From the NCBI RefSeq assembly GCF_900106565.1, contig NZ_FNNJ01000008.1, positions 87,767 to 151,766 of the forward strand: a DNA stretch of 64,000 bases. Direction: 5' to 3'. Below are positions 34,918 to 44,790 of this stretch, piece by piece (position 1 is the stretch's first letter; every line of letters begins with the position of its first letter). A program made the translations under genes and the position numbers. This DNA comes from Lutibacter oricola. GTDB taxonomy: Bacteria > Bacteroidota > Bacteroidia > Flavobacteriales > Flavobacteriaceae. Below the pieces are notes generated by a model. That model was given only the letters and a program-made list of their open reading frames with translations. It made no database searches and was not told where the DNA came from.

Positions 34918-37900
34918 TTATTCGTCTTGAATTAAAAAGTCAAAAAGTTTTAAGTAACTAATATACTCATCTTTTAAAACAGTAGCGTAATTCTCATCGT
35001 CATATTTAATGGCTGTTTTTACAAGCTGATCGTACATTAATAAACTACGTTCTAATTGTTCTTCAATACTATTGAAATAAGACTCGTCAAACTGGCTGTA
35101 GTATGTTAGTTTTTCTTGGAATACAGTTTTTAATTCATTAGATAGTTTTCTAGCCTTTTCTTTTTTATCTAAAGCATAATACAAATCCAAATAAGGTATA
35201 AGCATACTGTGGTGTCCAAACTTGTCTACCGGCATTTTTTCTAAAGATAAATCTAAAATTTCTTCAGCTTTGTCGAGCTTCTTTTCAATAAGTAATGTTT
35301 TAGCTAAACGCTCCATATTATTTCTGTATGAAACGGAATTTTTACGTGTTTCAGGATCTAAATAAATGCTATTATCTGTAATGTTTCTCCAATCCCAATT
35401 TTTAACATTTTGATACATAATGTCTGAATTAACACGGCCCATTTCAAAGAAATTCCCATCGCTAGGTGTATAAATAGGAACCAATCTATATGTCATACCA
35501 TCAAGCTGTAAATAATCTTTCATCCAAATATATTCTTCAGGAGCTTGAGCACCACCAGTAAAATAAATTGGTTTTTCCCAATTGTTGTTAGCTATAATGT
35601 CTAACATTAATATTCTATTTTTTGTTAGAGTTCTTCCGAAGTTAATATCAATATAAGGTACAATTAAATCTGCATCTTTTTTAGCAACAATTCCACTGCG
35701 TAAAACAGCTTCTTTATCTACAGGAATTCTAATTTTGTTTGAAGGCAATATTTTTTCTGAAATACCATCGTCATCAAGATCATATTTAGTAATCTCTTTG
35801 TCGCTTTCAATCCACTTCATTAAATAATCTAGCGTAACGGTAGAATCTTTTAGTTGAGGTATTATTTCTTCAAAATAATAAGCTACATCTAAAGTTCCCC
35901 ATTTGTATTTGTCATGAGTAAGTTTAGACGGAATAGGGTCCGCTTTATATGTTTTACGCTTCATTTGGTCTATATACCAATCAGTTTGAAATAAACTAGT
36001 GTTAATTAGCTTAATATCCGTTCTGTAATTTTCAACCTCTTGCATGTACCAAAGTGGAAAAGTGTCATTATCTCCAATGGTAAACATAATGGCATTTTCT
36101 GCACAAGAATCTAAATAAGCTTTTGCATTTAGGTGAGAAGTGTAACGATTAGATCTATCGTGGTCGCCCCAATTTTCTGCAGCCATTAAAGTTGGTACAG
36201 CCAATAATGAAATTACCGAAACTGCTATTGCTACAGTAGTTTTATTTGCGTGTTTTTTAAGCCCTTCATATAAAGATAATACTCCAAAACCTATCCAAAT
36301 TGCAAAAATATAGAAGGACCCAACTACCGCATAATCACGTTCTCGTGGTTCAAACGGTTTTGGGTTTGTATAAAATATAATTGCTAAACCTGTAAAAGCA
36401 AAGAATAGTAATAGTACATAAAAATTTTGCTTGTCCTTTTTTAGATGGAACAATAGCCCAATAATTCCCAAAATAAACGGTAAGAAATAATAAGCATTTC
36501 GACCTTTATTTTCTTTTATTTCTGAAGGTAAATTAGATTGTGGTCCAAGTCGCATTTCATCAATAAACTTTATACCGCTAATCCAATTACCATTTTGTAA
36601 ATCTAGTTGACCTTGTTCATCGTTTTGTCTACCAACAAAATTCCACATAAAATAACGACCGTACATATACCCAAATTGGTAATCAATCATAAAGGTTATG
36701 TTTTCTAAAAAAGTAGGTCTACGCTTGCTTTTTTGAGGAATACCGGCAATTGCTTTGTAGTTTTTTATTACAGAAGGATCTGGGTTAACCATTCGGGGAA
36801 TAAAACCTTTGTGTTTACTGCTCCAGTTTGGTAAAGCGTCTTTATAATTATTTACAATAATGTATTTACCTTGTTTTTCATCTTTCTCATATTTAGGCTT
36901 ATCGTCTTTTGAAGGATTTTTTTTATCCTGCTCTCTGTTGTAAGCTAAAGAGTAATAAGTATCGTAAAAAACATTGGCATCACCGTATTGTTCACGATTG
37001 TAATACGCTAATAATTCTCTAGCGCTCGATGGGTTGTTCTCATTAATTGTAGTATTAGCATTTGCTCTAATTGGTAGCATTAACCAAGAAGAGAATCCAA
37101 GCATAATAAACAATACTGATAGAATTAACGTGTTTGCACCAACAAGTTTCTTTTTGTGTGTGTATTGAATTCCGAAGTAGAACAATGCAACTACTAAAAC
37201 ACCTGCAATAATACTTCCTGAGTTAAATGGAAGCCCAATAGAATTTACAAAAAATAATTCTAAAGCACTAAAGTATTTTAAAGTGTATGGGAATAATAAT
37301 TTAAAAACAAATGCTAATACCAAAATTGAAACTACATTGGCAATAGCAAAAAGTTTAATGTTATTAATGTCGTATTTTTTATAGATATATAAGAAGACAA
37401 TAGAAGGTATTACAAGTAACGATAAAATGTGAACACCAAATGATAAACCAACTACAAAGCTTATTAAAAGTAGCCACTTGTTACCTTGCGGTTTGTCCAT
37501 TTCACTTTCCCAACGTAAACCAAGCCAAAATAATAGAGCCATTAAAAACGAAGACATAGCGTAAACTTCACCTTCTACAGCGCTAAACCAAAAACTGTCT
37601 GAAAACGTATAAGCTAAAGAACCTACAACTCCACTACCTAAAATGGCAATAGATTTACTTTTAGAAAGTTCTAATGGGTTTTTTACTAACTTTTTGGCTA
37701 AAATTGTAATAGTCCAAAACATAAATAGTATAGTAAAAGCACTTGCTAAGGCAGACATGAAGTTGACCATTTTAGCAATCTCAGTTACATCTGTGGTAAA
37801 CATAGCAAAAAACGCTCCAAGCATTTGAAATAAAGGAGCTCCTGGTGGATGCCCAACTTCAAGTTTTACAGCTGTTGATATGTATTCACCACAATCCCAG

Positions 37901-38004
37901 TAGCTAACTGTTGGTTCTAGTGTTAGTGTGTATGTTAGTAATGCAATTGCAAAAGTTACCCAGCCAGCAATTGTATTCCATTTGGTAAAGTTGAAGGTGT
38001 TCAT
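34918..38004 (-). CDS. DUF2723 membrane protein, glycosyltransferase-like, with C-terminal repeats
   Basis: A 1028-residue integral membrane protein. The N-terminal half has about 12 membrane helices and starts WNTIAGWVTFAIALLTYTLTLEPTVSYWDCGEYISTA. That segment carries the acidic DCGE type of loop found in protein O-mannosyltransferase-like enzymes (DUF2723). A large extracytoplasmic part follows, and the last about 130 residues look like helical TPR repeats (KLDKAEEILDLSLEKMP). Bacteroidota homologues are large and common, and a role in protein or glycan modification is inferred from fold. It is upstream of the deacetylase in one unit. Confidence 0.8.
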   Translation of the reverse strand: MNTFNFTKWNTIAGWVTFAIALLTYTLTLEPTVSYWDCGEYISTAVKLEVGHPPGAPLFQMLGAFFAMFTTDVTEIAKMVNFMSALASAFTILFMFWTITILAKKLVKNPLELSKSKSIAILGSGVVGSLAYTFSDSFWFSAVEGEVYAMSSFLMALLFWLGLRWESEMDKPQGNKWLLLISFVVGLSFGVHILSLLVIPSIVFLYIYKKYDINNIKLFAIANVVSILVLAFVFKLLFPYTLKYFSALELFFVNSIGLPFNSGSIIAGVLVVALFYFGIQYTHKKKLVGANTLILSVLFIMLGFSSWLMLPIRANANTTINENNPSSARELLAYYNREQYGDANVFYDTYYSLAYNREQDKKNPSKDDKPKYEKDEKQGKYIIVNNYKDALPNWSSKHKGFIPRMVNPDPSVIKNYKAIAGIPQKSKRRPTFLENITFMIDYQFGYMYGRYFMWNFVGRQNDEQGQLDLQNGNWISGIKFIDEMRLGPQSNLPSEIKENKGRNAYYFLPFILGIIGLLFHLKKDKQNFYVLLLFFAFTGLAIIFYTNPKPFEPRERDYAVVGSFYIFAIWIGFGVLSLYEGLKKHANKTTVAIAVSVISLLAVPTLMAAENWGDHDRSNRYTSHLNAKAYLDSCAENAIMFTIGDNDTFPLWYMQEVENYRTDIKLINTSLFQTDWYIDQMKRKTYKADPIPSKLTHDKYKWGTLDVAYYFEEIIPQLKDSTVTLDYLMKWIESDKEITKYDLDDDGISEKILPSNKIRIPVDKEAVLRSGIVAKKDADLIVPYIDINFGRTLTKNRILMLDIIANNNWEKPIYFTGGAQAPEEYIWMKDYLQLDGMTYRLVPIYTPSDGNFFEMGRVNSDIMYQNVKNWDWRNITDNSIYLDPETRKNSVSYRNNMERLAKTLLIEKKLDKAEEILDLSLEKMPVDKFGHHSMLIPYLDLYYALDKKEKARKLSNELKTVFQEKLTYYSQFDESYFNSIEEQLERSLLMYDQLVKTAIKYDDENYATVLKDEYISYLKLFDFLIQDE

Positions 38005-38176
38005 ATATATTTTTTTAACCGTGGCGAATTTAATAAAATTAAACTTAATTATTGAGAATTAGAACGGTACAAAGCTAGAAATAAGTATTAAAGAGTTGTT
38101 AAAAATATTTTTATGAAAAAAAGTGAATATTTATTTGCGGAATTAAATATTTGCCTTAAATTTGCAATCGCAAAAA

Positions 38177-38247
38177 TGACCTATGGTGTAATGGTAGCAC
38201 TCCGGTTTTTGGTATCGTCAGTCAAGGTTCGAGTCCTTGTAGGTCAA
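38177..38247 (+). tRNA. tRNA-Gln (TTG)
   Basis: Acceptor stem TGACCTA/TAGGTCA, D arm GTGT/GCAC, anticodon loop TTTTGGT (anticodon TTG), T arm CAAGG-TTCGAGT-CCTTG, discriminator A, no encoded CCA. The first U-A acceptor pair is typical of tRNA-Gln. The anticodon stem CCGGT/ATCGT carries a G-U pair and a C-U mismatch at 27-43, which is unusual. Confidence 0.88.
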
Positions 38248-38259
38248 CAACATTTTGCA

Positions 38260-38303
38260 AAAACCCTTTAAACTTTATTGTTTAGAGGGTTTTGTTATTT
38301 TTA
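38260..38303 (+). terminator. Terminator of the tRNA-Gln unit
   Basis: AAAACCCTTTAAAC pairs with GTTTAGAGGGTTTT (one G-U) and is followed by a T-rich tract. Confidence 0.85.
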
Positions 38304-38408
38304 TAACTTTTTTTTGAAATGATTTTTTATCTGTAAAAAGTTTATTCCTTGCTCTAAAATAAAATTATTTTTTTGACAATTTATTGTAAAATATTAATTG
38401 TCTATTAT

Positions 38409-38446
38409 AAAAAGAGCCACTATAAAATTTCATAGTGGCTCTTTTT
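38409..38446 (-). terminator. Terminator of the uronate/TRAP unit
   Basis: Stem AAAAAGAGCCACTAT/ATAGTGGCTCTTTTT with an eight-base loop, just downstream of dctM; symmetrical, so it can act in both directions. Confidence 0.9.
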
Positions 38447-38466
38447 ATATTGTTTTTAATTTTAGA

Positions 38467-39771
38467 CTATAAACCAAATGCATTTGGTAAAGCCATTGAT
38501 ATTTCTGGAATAAAACTAATAAGCATTAATACAGCTACCATAAGAGCTAAAAATGGGAGTAGGGGCCGTATAACCTTTGTAACGGATATTTTGGCAACAC
38601 CACTACCTACAAAGAGTAAAGTTCCTACTGGAGGAGTACAAATACCAATACATAAATTTAATACAATTACAATTCCAAAATGTACTGGATGCATACCTAA
38701 AGTAGTTACAACTGGCAAAAATATTGGTGTAAATATTAATACAGCAGGTGTCATATCCATAAACGTTCCAACAACTAATAAAATAAGGTTGATAGCTAAA
38801 AATATGGCAAATTTATTGTTTAAAGATTCCAATAAAAACGAACTAATCATTTCTGGAATACCTTCAAAAGAGAATAACCAAGACATTGCCATAGATGTAC
38901 AAATTAAAAACATAACTACAGCCGTAGTTTTTGCACTAGATAACAGTACAGATGGAAAATCTTTAGTTTTCATATCTCCATAAATCAACGAAAGTACAGC
39001 TGCATATAGTACTGCAATTACCGAAGCTTCGGTAGCAGTAAAGATTCCTGCAACAATACCTCCAACTACAACAACTAGTAATAGTAAACTAAAAAATGCT
39101 TTTCTAAAATAAGTCCATATTTCACGTAATGTAGAACGTTTTCCTTTTGAATATCCTTTACTAATAGCTATAAATGCTACATAACCCATAATAGCAAAAC
39201 CTAATAAAATTCCAGGTAAATACCCTGCAATAAAAAGGGCAGCTACAGAGGCTGTTCCTCCACTTGCCAAAGCATACACAATTAAAATATTACTTGGTGG
39301 AATTAATAACCCAGTAGTTGATGCTGTAATATTTACAGATGCACTCAATGTTCGCGGATAACCTTCTTCTTCCATTCTATCTGTCATAATTGAACCAATT
39401 GCAGATGCAGCAGCAACTGCAGATCCAGAAATAGCACCAAAAAGCATGGATGCTAATATGTTTACATATGCTAAACCTCCTGGAAGACTAGCAACTAAAG
39501 ATTTCGCAAAATTTATGAGTCGATTAGCAATTCCTCCTCGCTTCATAATATCACCGGCGAGAATAAAGAAAGGTATGGCTAGTAAAGCAAAACTGTCAAT
39601 ACCAGTTGTCATTCGTTGTGCTATGGTTGTTAAACCTGGCATTTTATCAATATTCAATAATAAACTTAATGTAGTAGCTATTCCAATACTATATGCAACC
39701 GGTACTTTAAGCAATAAAAGCGTAAAGAAACTAACAAATAAAACGATAATACTTATAACTTCTATACTCAT
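38467..39771 (-). CDS. dctM: TRAP transporter large permease subunit
   Basis: Inner-membrane permease of a sodium-driven, periplasmic-binding-protein-dependent (TRAP) importer. The start at 39771 (MSIEVISIIVLF) gives 434 residues with about 12 hydrophobic segments. Family patterns include FILAGDIMKRGGIA, SMLFGAISGSAVAAASAIG and LNLCIGICTPPVG. The frame extends 19 codons upstream into dctQ without support. It follows dctQ with a 2-bp gap. Next to uronate genes, the likely substrate is a hexuronate such as glucuronate. Confidence 0.93.
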   Translation of the reverse strand: MSIEVISIIVLFVSFFTLLLLKVPVAYSIGIATTLSLLLNIDKMPGLTTIAQRMTTGIDSFALLAIPFFILAGDIMKRGGIANRLINFAKSLVASLPGGLAYVNILASMLFGAISGSAVAAASAIGSIMTDRMEEEGYPRTLSASVNITASTTGLLIPPSNILIVYALASGGTASVAALFIAGYLPGILLGFAIMGYVAFIAISKGYSKGKRSTLREIWTYFRKAFFSLLLLVVVVGGIVAGIFTATEASVIAVLYAAVLSLIYGDMKTKDFPSVLLSSAKTTAVVMFLICTSMAMSWLFSFEGIPEMISSFLLESLNNKFAIFLAINLILLVVGTFMDMTPAVLIFTPIFLPVVTTLGMHPVHFGIVIVLNLCIGICTPPVGTLLFVGSGVAKISVTKVIRPLLPFLALMVAVLMLISFIPEISMALPNAFGL

Positions 39772-39773
39772 AA

Positions 39774-40265
39774 TTATAGGTTGATTTTGTTTTTGTAAAT
39801 ATTTGAAATGTGATAAATTGAAAAGCACATAATTAGAAAGCCACTAAAAGGTAAAATAGCATAAATATAACCTAAAGGAATTCGCAGTGTACCCGATAGT
39901 TGTTCTAAATGTAAAGTAGTGTAAACTAAATTTAAACCTCCAACAACCATAACTATAAGTGCAAAAAGAAATATTAATATTTCTATAAGAACAGAAACTT
40001 TTTTCTTATTCTGATCATTTAATTTATCATATAAAAAATCCATAGATAAATGTTCTCTTTTTCCGTTTAGATAGGCAGCACCTAAAATGGTCATCCAAAT
40101 TAAACAGAATCTAGCAAACTCTTCTGTCCAAGTGAACGATGTACCTAATAGATATCTTGAAAACACTTGAAACAAAACGTCTAAAACTAAAAGTCCAAAA
40201 ACGATGATCATAAACCTTTCAAGAAATAGGCATACTTTATTAAAAATAAATTCCGATTTATTCAT
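39774..40265 (-). CDS. dctQ: TRAP transporter small permease subunit
   Basis: Four-helix membrane subunit linking the binding protein and the large permease. The 163-residue sequence has helices at about 15-35, 50-70, 90-112 and 132-152, and the conserved TWTEEFARFCLIWMTILGAA segment that identifies DctQ. It lies 2 bp downstream of dctP and 2 bp upstream of dctM, so the three subunits are translated from one message. Confidence 0.9.
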   Translation of the reverse strand: MNKSEFIFNKVCLFLERFMIIVFGLLVLDVLFQVFSRYLLGTSFTWTEEFARFCLIWMTILGAAYLNGKREHLSMDFLYDKLNDQNKKKVSVLIEILIFLFALIVMVVGGLNLVYTTLHLEQLSGTLRIPLGYIYAILPFSGFLIMCFSIYHISNIYKNKINL

Positions 40266-40267
40266 AA

Positions 40268-41242
40268 TTAATTATTTTTAATTTCATTAACAATAGGAGC
40301 CATTTCTGGAAACTCCTTTAAAAATTCTTCAACAACAGATTTCGATTTTTCAGCAAATAAGGATTTGTCTGGAATAATAATTTCTACACCTGCTTTTTTT
40401 GAAATGGCCATACATTCTTCAACAGATTCATTCCAAAATATTTTTTCTGCTTGTGCAGATTCGTCTGCCGCTGCTTGTACCCAAATTTGTTCCTGCTCCG
40501 TTAAGCTCTCCCAATATTTAGTACCTATTAAAAGTACATCTGGGATTGATGAATGCTGATCTATTGTATAATATTTACAAATTTCATAATGATTAGATGA
40601 TACAAATGATGGCGGATTATTTTCTGCACCATCTACAACACCTTGCTGAATAGCAGTATATAATTCTCCATATGACAATGGAGTTGCCGATCCACCCAAA
40701 GCATTTACCATATTAATTGCCATTTGGTTATTCATTACTCTAATTTTTAATCCCTTTAAATCTTCTGGAGTTCTTATGGCTTTGTTACTAGTGTAAAAAC
40801 TTCTACTTCCGGCATCATAATAACATAGACCACGTAACCAAAACTTAGATCCTTTTTCTAAAATGGACTTACCTATTTTTCCTTCCAAAACCTCAAATTG
40901 ATGCTCTTTATCTCTAAATAAATATGGAATTCCTAATATGTGATATTCTGGCACAAAATTAGATAAGGTTGCCGCACTTACTTTAGTTGCTGCTACACTA
41001 CCAATTTGTAATAACTCTAGAACTTCACGTTCAGAACCTAATTGTCCATCTGGAAATATTTTAACACTTAAAGTTCCATTAGATTTTTTTTCTAATGCCT
41101 TTTGAAATTCCAAAATACCTTTATGCACTGGATGTGTTTGAGGTAAAGAGTGTCCTAAGTATAGAACTTTAGTGCCGTTATCTTTTTTGCAAGATGTTAT
41201 TCCTACAAAGAGAAAGACAATAAGAATTAATTTGTACTTCAT
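40268..41242 (-). CDS. dctP: TRAP solute-binding protein (lipoprotein)
   Basis: Captures the substrate for the DctQM permease. The start at 41242 (MKYKLILIVFLF) gives 324 residues; an ATG four codons upstream (41254) is also possible. The lipobox around GITSC suggests lipid attachment at the membrane, different from the free periplasmic form of Proteobacteria. The DctP fold is shown by YLGHSLPQTHPVHKG, GSEREVLELLQIGS, LKGLKIRVMNNQM (with the Arg that usually binds the carboxylate) and GVVDGAENNPPSF. A perfect 20-bp palindrome lies upstream. A uronate is the most likely substrate from context. Confidence 0.92.
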   Translation of the reverse strand: MKYKLILIVFLFVGITSCKKDNGTKVLYLGHSLPQTHPVHKGILEFQKALEKKSNGTLSVKIFPDGQLGSEREVLELLQIGSVAATKVSAATLSNFVPEYHILGIPYLFRDKEHQFEVLEGKIGKSILEKGSKFWLRGLCYYDAGSRSFYTSNKAIRTPEDLKGLKIRVMNNQMAINMVNALGGSATPLSYGELYTAIQQGVVDGAENNPPSFVSSNHYEICKYYTIDQHSSIPDVLLIGTKYWESLTEQEQIWVQAAADESAQAEKIFWNESVEECMAISKKAGVEIIIPDKSLFAEKSKSVVEEFLKEFPEMAPIVNEIKNN

Positions 41243-41297
41243 AAGTTTATGCATTTTTGTTTGTTTAAAAGGAGTGTAAATATAATCAATTCAAAAC

Positions 41298-41317
41298 AAA
41301 TACAATCGATTGTATTT
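41298..41317. promoter_or_regulatory. Palindromic operator before dctPQM
   Basis: AAATACAATCGATTGTATTT is a perfect 20-bp palindrome with a central CG, the shape of LacI-family operators. On the minus strand its GATTGTA half supplies TTG 18 bases before TATATTTA, so it overlaps the -33 region of the likely dctP promoter. The LacI-type gene at 44880 is the obvious candidate, though its sequence differs from the site at 44791. Confidence 0.6.
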
Positions 41318-41328
41318 TTATGTTCTTT

Positions 41329-42738
41329 TTAAAAATTAAAATAATTTTTTGCATTATTATAGCAGATATTCTCAACAATTTTTCCAAAGAAGTTAATGTC
41401 GTTTGGTAATTCTGCTCTTTCAATTTGCTTTCCTAAAATGTTACATAGTATTCTTCTGAAATATTCGTGACGAGGAAACGATAAAAAGCTTCTACTATCC
41501 GTAAGCATCCCAATAGATCTGCTTAACAATCCTAAATTAGAAAGTGTATTTAATTGTTTTTCTATTCCGTTTTTTTGGTCTAAAAACCACCAAGCCGCAC
41601 CATATTGCATTTTTCCAGGAACTTCACTTGTGTTGAAATTCCCCATCATTGTGGCTAATACTTCATTATAAGCTGGGTTTAGATTATAAGTTATAGTTTT
41701 AGCAAGTTTTTCTTCGCTATCTAATTGATTTAAAAACTTAGATAAAGATTTAGCTATCGGAACATCTCCTATTGAATCGCAACCAGCATCGGCTCCAAAT
41801 AAATTTTGAAGGCGTTTATTATTGTTTCTAATTGCGCCTAAATGATATTGTTGTGTCCAACCTTTCGTGTAATACTTTCTAGCTAAATAATGAAGAATAC
41901 ACGATTTATATTTCCCTAAATCAGAATCTGATAAGGTTTCATTATTTAAAAATTTGCTGAATATTGTTGAAACTTCTTCTTCATTATAATCATCTACAAA
42001 AAGGTTTCCTTCTACTCCGTAATCAGATAATCGACAACCATTGTTATGGAAAAATTCAATTCTTAAATCAATAGCTTTTAATAAGTCTTCAAAGTTCGAA
42101 ATTGAAATAGCAGTACTTTTTTCAAGTTTCTCGATATAACTTCGGAAGTTTTCACTTTCAATTAGAAACAATCCGTCAGATCTAAAAGTTGGTAAAACTT
42201 TAATGTTAAAATTCCCTTTTGCAATTTGTTGGTGATATTCTAAATTATCTGTTGGATCATCAGTTGTACAAACCACTTCAACATTCATATCCTCCAATAA
42301 ATTTGCTGGAGTTTTTTTAGCTAAAATTTGATTTGCTGCTTCATAAATTTCTTTTGAAGTTGAAGGTTGTAATAAATCTTCGATTTCAAAATAACGTTTT
42401 AACTCTAAATGAGTCCAATGAAACAATGGGTTTCCAACGGTGTATGGAACAGTTTCGGCCCATTTTTCAAATTTTTCTTCTTTGGTAGAATTTCCAGTCA
42501 CAAATTTTTCATCAACACCATTTGCACGCATTCCACGCCATTTGTAATGATCGCCACTTAACCAAGCATCTGTAATATTTATCATTGGTTCATTCTCTGC
42601 TATTTGCTTTGCAGATAAATGATTGTGATAATCTATAATTGGCATTTTTGAAGCAAACTGATGATATAATTTTATAGCAGTATCAGTTTCTAACAAAAAA
42701 TTATTATTTATAAATGTTTTGTTTTTTGTGAAATTCAT
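41329..42738 (-). CDS. uxaC: Uronate isomerase
   Basis: Interconverts glucuronate and fructuronate (or galacturonate and tagaturonate). The 469 residues match E. coli UxaC in length (470). The amidohydrolase-fold metal motif IDYHNHLSAKQIAENEP (His-x-His) and HWTHLELKRYF are visible, as are GWTQQYHLGAIRNNN and LTDSRSFLSFPRHEYFRRILC. It overlaps uxuA by 4 bp (start at 42738, uxuA stop at 42735), so the two are translationally coupled. Confidence 0.95.
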   Translation of the reverse strand: MNFTKNKTFINNNFLLETDTAIKLYHQFASKMPIIDYHNHLSAKQIAENEPMINITDAWLSGDHYKWRGMRANGVDEKFVTGNSTKEEKFEKWAETVPYTVGNPLFHWTHLELKRYFEIEDLLQPSTSKEIYEAANQILAKKTPANLLEDMNVEVVCTTDDPTDNLEYHQQIAKGNFNIKVLPTFRSDGLFLIESENFRSYIEKLEKSTAISISNFEDLLKAIDLRIEFFHNNGCRLSDYGVEGNLFVDDYNEEEVSTIFSKFLNNETLSDSDLGKYKSCILHYLARKYYTKGWTQQYHLGAIRNNNKRLQNLFGADAGCDSIGDVPIAKSLSKFLNQLDSEEKLAKTITYNLNPAYNEVLATMMGNFNTSEVPGKMQYGAAWWFLDQKNGIEKQLNTLSNLGLLSRSIGMLTDSRSFLSFPRHEYFRRILCNILGKQIERAELPNDINFFGKIVENICYNNAKNYFNF

Positions 42739-43901
42739 AAACTTAAACTTTTTGAAATTCCTAAGTTTAACCCTCTCAATTCTGCTAAACCTCTTAACCT
42801 ACCAATAGCTGAATAACCAGCATAATTGCTTTTAGTTTTTAAATCACTTAACATTTGATGTCCGTGATCTGGTCGCATTGGAATTGAAACACCTCGTTCT
42901 TTTTCAATTTTTAAAATTGATTTTACAATTTCAAACATATCTGAAGAGCCATCTAAATGATTGTCTTCATAAAAGCTTCCATTAGGTTCTCTTTTTACAT
43001 TTCTTAAATGAAGGAAATGAATGCGGTCTGCAAATTTTTCAATCATTTTTGGAAGGTCATTATCAGGGTTTGCACCTAATGAACCAGTACAAAATGTAAT
43101 ACCATTTGAAGGACTATCAATAAAATTTACCAAATCGTCCAAGTCTTCTTCGGACTTTATAATTCTAGGTAATCCCATAATATCAAAAGGTGGATCGTCT
43201 GGATGAATTGCCATTTTTACACCGTTTTCTTCAGCAACAGGAATTATTTCATTTAAAAAGAAAGAAAGATTCGCTTTTAAATCTATGTGAGAAATGTTTT
43301 TATATTGAGCAATCATTTCTTTAAAAACAGGAATGGTTAAATCGTCTACAGTTCCAGGCAAACCTTTTAAAATACTATCTTCTAAAGCTTGTTTTTCTTC
43401 AGAAGTCATTTTCGAGAATTTAGTTTTAGCTTGCTCTAAAATTTCTGGAGTATAGTCTTTTTCAACACCATCTCTTTCCATTATATATTTTTCAAACACA
43501 GCCATTTCAACTTTATCAAATCTTAAAGCAGTGCTTCCGTCATTTAATTCCCAAAAAAGTTGTGTACGAGTCCAATCTAGAACTGGCATAAAATTATAGC
43601 ATACATTTTTTACACCACATTTTGCAATGTTTTTAATGCTCTGCTTGTAGTTTTCTATGCGTTGTAAATAATCTCCGGTTCTAAGTTTTATATTTTCATG
43701 AATTGGAATGCTTTCGATAAAAGACCATTTTAAACCAGTATTTTCAATAACTGATTTTACCTTCATTATTTCTTCAACTTCCCAAACCTCTCCATTTGAA
43801 ATATGGTGTAAAGCTGTTACTACACCAGTTGCACCTGCTTGTTTAATATCTGATAATTGAACTTGGTCATTAACACCAAACCATCTAAAAGTTTCTTGCA
43901 T
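42735..43901 (-). CDS. uxuA: Mannonate dehydratase
   Basis: Dehydrates D-mannonate to 2-keto-3-deoxygluconate. The 388-residue TIM-barrel protein starts MQETFRWFGVNDQVQLSDIKQAG. It has CYNFMPVLDWTRT, MAIHPDDPPFDIMGLPRI and FCTGSLGANPDNDLP, typical of the UxuA family (E. coli 394). It lies between the SDR reductase (29-bp gap) and uxaC (4-bp overlap). Its product, KDG, must be handled by a kinase and aldolase encoded elsewhere. Confidence 0.95.
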   Translation of the reverse strand: MQETFRWFGVNDQVQLSDIKQAGATGVVTALHHISNGEVWEVEEIMKVKSVIENTGLKWSFIESIPIHENIKLRTGDYLQRIENYKQSIKNIAKCGVKNVCYNFMPVLDWTRTQLFWELNDGSTALRFDKVEMAVFEKYIMERDGVEKDYTPEILEQAKTKFSKMTSEEKQALEDSILKGLPGTVDDLTIPVFKEMIAQYKNISHIDLKANLSFFLNEIIPVAEENGVKMAIHPDDPPFDIMGLPRIIKSEEDLDDLVNFIDSPSNGITFCTGSLGANPDNDLPKMIEKFADRIHFLHLRNVKREPNGSFYEDNHLDGSSDMFEIVKSILKIEKERGVSIPMRPDHGHQMLSDLKTKSNYAGYSAIGRLRGLAELRGLNLGISKSLSL

Positions 43902-43930
43902 TTATATTGTCTTTTTCTCTGTTCTAAAAT

Positions 43931-44743
43931 TTATACGCCACTAAAAGCACTAAAACCACCATCAACTGGAATAACAACACCAGTTATAAATCTTGAAGCA
44001 TCACTACATAAAAATTGTACTATTCCGTCTAATTCTTCAGCTTCACCAAAACGTTTCATAGGTGTTCCATTAATAATTGTATTTCCTCTTTCTGTATATG
44101 ATCCGTCTTTATTGGTAAGTAAAGCTCTATTCTGATTTCCTATAAAGAATCCGGGTGCAACAGCATTTACTCTAATTTTATCTCCAAATTTAGTTGCCAT
44201 TTCAACAGCCATCCATTTAGTAAAGTTTTCCATTGCAGCTTTAGATGCCGAATAACCAGCAACACGAGTTATAACTCTATCAACTGCCATTGAAGAATAA
44301 TTTATAATTACACCTTCTTTTTGTTTAGACATTACTTCGCCAAAAACAATTGAAGGAATTACTGTACCGTTTAAATTTAAATCAGTTACTGTTTTAAAAT
44401 CTTCCATTTTTAAATCGAAAATGGTTTGATCTGGGCCAATTGTAGCACCAGGCATATTTCCTCCTGCAACATTAATTAAAGCATCAATTTTTGGAAACTG
44501 TTTTAAAATAGTATCTCTTGTAGCTTTCAAAGAAACTTCATCTAAAATATTAGCTTCAAAACCTGTAGCAGTACCACCATTTTTTGTTATTTCAGTAACT
44601 TTTTTATCTATAATAGCCTGGTTTCTACCTAAAATAATAATACGAGCTCCAGAATTTGCTAAACTTTTAGCAATTGAGCCACCTAGTATACCAGTTCCTC
44701 CAGTAATTATTATAACTTTGTTTTTTATGTTGAATTTATTCAT
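43931..44743 (-). CDS. SDR-family D-fructuronate reductase (mannonate oxidoreductase)
   Basis: Reduces fructuronate to mannonate with NAD(P)H. The start at 44743 gives 270 residues with the Rossmann motif TGGTGILGGSIAKSLANSG, the NVAGG segment, a catalytic Ser in INYSSMAVD and YxxxK in YSASKAAMENF. A tail typical of short-chain dehydrogenases follows. E. coli uses an unrelated long-chain enzyme (UxuB); SDR-type replacements are known in B. subtilis (YjmF). Clustering with uxuA and uxaC supports the function. It is the first gene of the unit, with a predicted operator at its promoter. Confidence 0.85.
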   Translation of the reverse strand: MNKFNIKNKVIIITGGTGILGGSIAKSLANSGARIIILGRNQAIIDKKVTEITKNGGTATGFEANILDEVSLKATRDTILKQFPKIDALINVAGGNMPGATIGPDQTIFDLKMEDFKTVTDLNLNGTVIPSIVFGEVMSKQKEGVIINYSSMAVDRVITRVAGYSASKAAMENFTKWMAVEMATKFGDKIRVNAVAPGFFIGNQNRALLTNKDGSYTERGNTIINGTPMKRFGEAEELDGIVQFLCSDASRFITGVVIPVDGGFSAFSGV

Positions 44744-44790
44744 TAATAATACTTTTATATTAGAAGAGTTGTCTTTAAAACTCAATTTAC

